From contig NC_062224.1 in the NCBI RefSeq assembly GCF_902686445.1, positions 18,207,123 through 18,271,122 on the forward strand: 64,000 bases of DNA. The letters are read 5' to 3'. Every line of letters starts with the position of its first letter. The stretch's first letter is position 1. The notes below the pieces were generated by a model. That model ran no database searches. It saw only the letters and a list, made by a program, of their open reading frames with translations, and was not told the origin of the DNA. This DNA comes from Sciurus carolinensis (taxonomy: Eukaryota > Chordata > Mammalia > Rodentia > Sciuridae). Below, piece by piece: positions 58,827 to 64,000 of this stretch. The translations under genes and the position numbers were made by a program.

Positions 58827-58910
58827 AAAAAGAACAGCAACTTTGATAACTAATCTGAAACACTCAAAAAGTATAAAAATTTCCCATTTCTTTCATAAAT
58901 GATTTCATAC

Positions 58911-59052
58911 CTTGATAATCTTCTTGTTCTTGCCGCTCATTGATATCTAGTGTGAGCTTTTTCATTCTCATCCTTTCTTCTTGTTCTGCCTGTTGCTGGT
59001 TCCAATGATTTGCAGCAAGTTGGGATGACATGGGCACATTAAGTATTTTAAA
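58911..59052 (-). CDS. UPF2: UPF2 third-last exon
   Basis: A 142-bp exon of 47 codons plus one base. Translation begins FKILNVPMSSQLAANHWNQQ and ends TLDINERQEQEDYQ, followed by the first base of a Glu codon. The acceptor is a strong polypyrimidine tract (tttttttttttctctcag) and the donor is CAAG/gtatgaa. From published structures as I remember them, the UPF2 C-terminus binds the CH domain of UPF1 through a helix and a beta-hairpin; FKILNVPMSS should be one strand of that hairpin and the Gln/Glu-rich part is a charged helix. No further UPF2 exon was recognised between 59053 and 64000. Confidence 0.97.
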
Positions 59053-59842
59053 CTGAGAGAAAAAAAAAAAACAAAAACAAAAACCAAAGGTCACAAACAG
59101 CCTGAGGAAACTGAAAGAAAAAACAGACTTCAAATAAAATAGTAAGTAAAAAAATGAGTTTAGAAAAATAATGTTTTTCTTTCACTGTAAATCAACAATT
59201 TATAAGAACATTTAAGAAGAAACAGTAGTATTATTCTAGTAGACAAAATCCATCAGATTTAGATGAGAAGTAAAAGTCTACCAAGTTCAACCTCCATGAA
59301 AAGCAGAAATTCTTCAGTGTGTCCTATTTGGAAGCATACCTCTAACAACACGGGATGCCTTTTTATTCTGTAGACCTCAACATGTAGGGTAGTCAAAATA
59401 CTTCTACAGAAAACGGAATCCACCTCCTGTCAGTTCCACCCACCTCATGAACTACACAAAATAAATCTAGTCCATCTTCAGCATTACTAGGACTTCATAT
59501 TTCCGAAGACAGCTGTGATTTTCGAAAGGAGGGAGAGGTTAAGTAATAACTATTAAGTAATAGTTCTCTGTTATAGGGGGAGAGTGAGTCCTTGTCTAGG
59601 AATGTCTTTGTTTTTTAGTGGGATGGTCCTAGCGTAGGACTGCATATGGCAAACGAACCTAGATGTAAAAATCTGTGAATTTACAGGTCATGGCTCTCTG
59701 GAAAATGTTAAGTAAGTTATGCTCACATCTAAGCACAACATGGAGGTGTTTTATAACCTAAATTCTCTGCTGTGCATGTCTCACTGAGAAGAATTCATCT
59801 GGACCATATCTGTGCAAAGTCAGGGTTCAGGAAGCAGTAGAA

Positions 59843-60290
59843 CAACCTAGGTGTCATTCAACAGATGAATGGATAAAGAAAAAGTAGTATATACGCACAA
59901 TGGAATATTACCCAGCCATAAAAAAGAATGAAACTATGGCATTTGCTGGTAAATGGATGGAGTTGGAGACTATCATGCTAAGTGAAACAAGTCAATCCCC
60001 AAAAACCAAAGGCCAAATGTTCTCTCTGATATGCAGATGCTAACACACAACAAGGTGGGGGGCGGAGGGGAAGAACAGAAGTTCAATGGATTAGACAAAG
60101 GGGAATGAAGGGAAGGGAGAAGGGATGGGAATAGGAAAGACAGTAGAATGAACTGGACTTAACTTACCTATGTTCATATATGAACACACAACCAGTGAAT
60201 CTCCACATCATGTACAACCACAAGAATGGGATCCTAATTAGAATAAGTTATACTCCATGTATGTACAATATGTCAAAATACACTCTACTG
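59843..60290 (+). mobile_element. L1 3' end
   Basis: ORF2 C-terminus (caacctaggtgtcattcaac, gatgaatggataaag) followed by the L1 3' UTR with 'gaatgaagggaagggagaagggatggg' and the pre-poly(A) region. Antisense to UPF2. Confidence 0.87.
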
Positions 60291-61439
60291 ATGGGCACAA
60301 TACTACCTTTTAGGGTTGTTTAGAGAATTAAATGAGATAAAGTACACAATATAGCAATAGTAGCAGTTCACAAAAATATCACACAGTACTAAGGCATTTA
60401 AATAACTTTTAAAAAGTTCAGAATAAGTCTCACTGTTTCATTTACATTTTGAAAATAAAACTTAGCAAAATAAGTCACCAACTTAAAAAAATCATCTTAG
60501 AAAAATGAGATTTACAACCAATAATTAGAAAATTAAAATTGTTCATTACTTCTGATGTACCTGTCCTTATGCCTACTTCGTAATCCACATTAGGAGTATA
60601 TGTATATAATACAGGACTTGTCCTGTTTTTATCCACAAAACAAAAATAATTAAAACATAATTAAAATAGTCATCATTCTTGGAAATAAACTTTATTTTTC
60701 AAAATTTAGGAAGATACACAAAAAAATAAGTAAGAGAAAAAGTTCAGCTTGAAATCAATTTCCTGTCAAACTCTTTACATATATCTCTAACATGTAAAGC
60801 AAAAACTTCGTAATTGATTTATTCTTCCTAAACAGTAAGGTTACTGACAATCACAGTAATTTGTGAATTTTTTTATTTTCAGCACAACTCATGTTGAAAG
60901 CAGTCTGTTATACCTGTATTTCCAAACCCAAGTGCTATGAACTATTAGGAAAGAAAAGTTCCACTAAAGGACATTATAAACAGAACTGGGCCAAATTATC
61001 ACGACACACCAGGGACAGAGTTTCAAATTCTAGGGAGAAAGATTGCAACTTTCCCTCTTAAAAAATGAGAACATCCAGAATGAGGACTTGAAGCAAAACA
61101 ATTTTCCAATCTTCCCTTAACAGACAGTTGTGAAAAGTAGTTAGCAGTACAAAAGAGATTATCTGTCAGTCTAAAAGCAACAAAGAGTCATGCAGACAAA
61201 TACACTAATTTTAAAGATATGATTATATATAAAAGAACAATATCTGGAATATATTAAGAATTCATTCAATTTTAACTTACTGTTTTCATTATTATTTTTA
61301 TTATAGGCTGAAATTCTGGACAATGTTAGTCTCAATCAAATATGAAATACCTTTGAGAATGACAGCTCAACTTTAGGTCATTTTCCATTCCAACTATCAC
61401 ATAAGATGCATTACTTGAGGTGGCAAGGGTAAAGAAAGA

Positions 61440-62025
61440 GGTGGGGGATGGGATTGTAGCTCATGGTGGAGTACTTGCCTCATGTTATGGTTTGGATGTG
61501 AGGTGTCCCTCAAAAGCTCACATGTGAGACAATGCAGGAAGGTTCAAAGGAGAAATGACTGGGCGGTAAAAGTCTTACACTCAGTGAATTAATTCCAGAT
61601 GGGATTAATTGAAGTGGAAGGATGTGGCTGGAAGAGGTGGGAATTGGGGGCGTGGCTATGGGGTATATATTTTGTATCTGGAGGGTGCAGTCTCTCTCTC
61701 TCTGCTTCCTGATCACCATGATGTGAGCTGCTTCCCTCTGCCACTCTCTTCTGCCATGATGTGCAGCCTCAGCTTGAGCCCTGAGGAATGGAGCCGGCTG
61801 TCTATGGACTAAGAACTCTGCAACTGTGAGCGCCCAAATAAATCTTTCCTCCTTTACAGTTGTGCTGGTCAGGTCATTTAGTCACAGGAGTGAAAAAGCT
61901 GACTAAAATACCTCTCATGTGTGAGGCACTGGGTTTGATCCTCAGCACCACATAAAAATAAATAAATAAAATAAAGGTACTGTGTCCATCTACGACTAAA
62001 AATATTTTTTAAAAAAAGAAAGAGA
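61440..62025 (+). mobile_element. ID SINE split by an LTR insertion
   Basis: The left part (about 61440-61482) has the ID head and A box gggattgtagctcatggtgg and stops at ttgcctca. The right part (61911-62025) resumes with cctctcatgtgtgaggcact, B box gggtttgatcc and an A-rich tail. Removing 61483-61910 and one copy of the 5-bp duplication restores a contiguous ID order. Confidence 0.9.
61483..61910 (+). mobile_element. Solo LTR (MaLR-like), 428 bp, inside the ID SINE
   Basis: Begins tgttatggtttggatgtgag and ends aagctgactaaaata. It has a TATA-like gggtatatattttgtatctg near 61661, a CT-rich run (tctctctctctc) near 61690-61702, and aataaa near 61838. The 5-bp flanks cctca (61478-61482) and cctct (61911-61915) fit an ERVL/MaLR-size duplication with one change. 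Non-coding. The exact family is uncertain. Confidence 0.82.
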
Positions 62026-62190
62026 TGAAAGTTTCAGTGTAAATTACATACACCAACATTCCAATCCTCGGTTAATCAGTTATTGGTTTTCCTCTGAGTA
62101 GCTATGACTGACTGGTCTCGAATACTTATAAATTTATGCAAATAAAGGTCATATATTCTTTTACAAAACATTTAAGCAAACCTGACTGCT

Positions 62191-62230
62191 TAATAAGAAA
62201 TATAGGTAGATAATAAGAAATATAGGTAGA
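62191..62230. repeat. Exact tandem duplication of 20 bp
   Basis: taataagaaatataggtaga occurs twice head to tail (62191-62210, 62211-62230), followed by a partial third start (taa). Confidence 0.95.
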
Positions 62231-62478
62231 TAATTCCTTGATCATCATGAAAATGAAGGCTACAATTCTAGGTACTATTATCTGTCACCAGATCAAAATA
62301 TTCTGAAATAAAACACTGGTGGTCATTTTTTCCCCTTTATTAGGTAATTGTGATAAAATTTGTGATTTGTCTTAATTCAGTTATGATAAGTCTAGTGATG
62401 ATGGTGTTAATTATACTAAAGAAAATATAAAGAATACTTCACAATGAATTTCATTAAAAAACATGGAAAATATAAGTT

Positions 62479-62677
62479 GGATTTTTTTGGTTTTTTTTGG
62501 TACTGGGGACTGAATCCAGGGGTACTTAACCACTGAGCCATATCCCCAGTCCTTTTTTATTTTGAGACAGGATCTCACTAAGTTGCTTACGGCCTTGTTA
62601 AATGCTGAGGCTTCTGATCCTCCTGCCTCAACCTCCAGAGTCACTGGGATTACAGGTGTGAGTCATCATACCCAGCT
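62479..62677 (-). mobile_element. Dimeric B1-ID (MEN-type) SINE with target duplication
   Basis: Minus strand: ID half (gggactgaatccaggggtac, gagccatatccccagtcc), shortened linker, and B1-like half to 'gtgagtcatcatacccagc'. The 12-bp repeat aaaatataagtt is at 62467-62478 and 62678-62689. Confidence 0.92.
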
Positions 62678-63054
62678 AAAATATAAGTTTTCTATTCACT
62701 ATTATAAGACTGACAATTTCCTCACTTAAATATTCCAAAGGGAAACAATTATAAGTAAAAGATGAACAAAAACACATTTTGTGACTTCTGAGACAAGTTT
62801 TAGAAAAGAAAAAGTTCTCAAGTAGTATGTATTTCAAAAGAACAGAAAATGCACAGTAGTAAACACAAATTTCCTATTGTTTCCCCTTCCCCAAAGCCTT
62901 TACAATAAAGCTGCTAAGCTACTGTTAGAAAAGAGATACTATTTTATATTAAGTTAGATGAAAAAATGATTGAAATAACTCAAACTAAACTTCCTGGAAC
63001 ATGTTAACAGCAAAGGTGATTTAGGTTGTATAAAAATTTTGAAACTATATATCT

Positions 63055-63150
63055 ATGGGCTGGAAATGAGGCTCAGTGGTAGAGAGCACTTATCTGTCAA
63101 GTACATGAGGCCCTGGGTTGATTCTCAGAACCACACACACACACACAAAC
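63055..63150 (+). mobile_element. ID SINE with a (CA)n tail
   Basis: gggctggaaatgaggctcag and 'gggttgattctcagaacc' are the A- and B-box parts of an ID unit. The tail is a CA run (63133-63147) instead of poly(A). Confidence 0.82.
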
Positions 63151-64000
63151 ATATATGTATAAATATAATCTCAAGTTATGATAGATAAGTATCTATCAAA
63201 CATTCAACAAATCATGACTCTTTATAACTATTAATTGCAAAACAATGATTTGTCTGCGAGTATTAAGCTGTAATACATATATTATGGATTTCATTAAAAT
63301 AGTCTCAACATTATACAATGGTGCTATTTGAACTTTTACTTTCCACCATCAAAATATTTTATTTCAATTAATTATTCTAATTCACATTTAAATTGAGAAA
63401 TAAATTACAAACGGCATTAGCCTTTTTCTTTCTCCTAACTACTCTGAAATTTCATTGGTGTAATTTTTTTCCCCTATGCCTAGAACAGAAAGTTATTTCT
63501 AAGCACACACTGGGTGCACAAAGAGATCTTTCACCGAACTTAAGAATTAAAGATTCCTATAAGGCAACACATTTCTCACTTGTAGAAAAACCGTTGCACC
63601 TCAAGGGCCAACACCCAAAAGTCAAATAAAGAAATAAAAATCAGAACAAAATACACTTTCTTTTTCAGACCACAAAATACCAGTGATATTTCTTCAAATA
63701 ATGTTCCTAATATTGAACATTGTCCAAAATTCCAAACAAAGTTTATAAGAGTTGAAAATTTACTTTAACCAAGAACTTTCAGTTTTTATTTCATGTTTGC
63801 TAATATTTTTTAAAGCTCAACAAAAATATATTCTCAAATTTCACATTTTAAGAAATAGGACTTGAAATTCCTTATTTTGTATAAAGTTAAATGAGACACG
63901 CAGTGTTTTAAAAAAATAATCTATCCACTCTGAACCCAAAATAGTCCATACAATTTAGAATTCAGATTACTGAAGTGAATTTATTTTCAAAGGTCCCCAA

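Larger units (their letters stand above)
55229..58910 (-). other. UPF2: UPF2 intron between the second- and third-last exons
   Basis: Donor CAAG/gtatga at 58911/58910, acceptor tcacag at 55229. Most of it is an antisense L1 copy (55770-58060); a second, short L1 tail ends about 60 bp from the donor. Confidence 0.9.
59053..64000 (-). other. UPF2: Upstream UPF2 intron (incomplete)
   Basis: AT-rich intron sequence with an L1 tail, an ID SINE split by an LTR, a dimeric SINE and an ID SINE. Old MIR-like sequence is visible near 60310-60360 (gagaattaaatgagataaag). No exon-like frame with splice sites was recognised. Confidence 0.8.

Noticed and set aside
63390..63440. Minus-strand 'atgccgtttgt', resembling the MPFV of UPF2
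   Set aside because: Only four residues match and the frame diverges at once; no splice sites frame it. A chance match.

Overview
The window is nuclear DNA from a placental mammal, almost certainly a squirrel-family rodent (ground squirrel, marmot or relative). It is dense in ID-type SINEs (tRNA-like A box such as gtagctcagtgg, B box such as ggttcaatccc) and in dimeric SINEs made of a B1-like monomer joined to an ID unit, the arrangement described as MEN elements in squirrels. It also carries a rodent-type L1 family. No bacterial, plasmid or phage feature was seen, and no CRISPR or operon-like structure.

Two protein-coding genes face each other. On the + strand, two coding exons (5005-5257 and 6791-7824) join in frame and form the 3' part of PROSER2 (proline- and serine-rich protein 2), followed by a roughly 1.9-kb 3' UTR with an AATAAA at 9739. 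Everything left of 5005 is upstream PROSER2 intron filled with L1 and SINE copies. On the - strand, the last three coding exons of the nonsense-mediated-decay factor UPF2 lie at 59052-58911, 55228-55108 and 49986-49977. The last holds only ten coding bases, followed by a 3' UTR of about 1.3 kb with a poly(A) signal at 48721-48716. This convergent PROSER2/UPF2 order is what I recall of human 10p14, so the two calls support each other. All DNA right of 59052 is upstream UPF2 intron.

The roughly 39 kb between the two 3' ends (about 9.77-48.69 kb) has no coding gene I can support. Its first part (9.8-26 kb) is largely non-repetitive or anciently repetitive sequence with a few SINEs and old LTR or DNA-transposon relics. 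Its second part (26.7-43 kb) is a patchwork of L1 3' ends, ID and MEN SINEs, MaLR-type LTRs and MIR relics.

I found no undescribed gene system. The points worth a second look are structural. Retention of the terminal UPF2 intron would cost only two arginines. An LTR sits inside an ID SINE with its target duplication preserved. One L1 carries a 39-nt 3' transduction between two poly(A) tracts. Another L1 has a 5' inversion typical of twin priming. PROSER2's last intron holds a complementary (CA)15/(GT)14 pair. There is also a 14-bp perfect hairpin at 10.5 kb.
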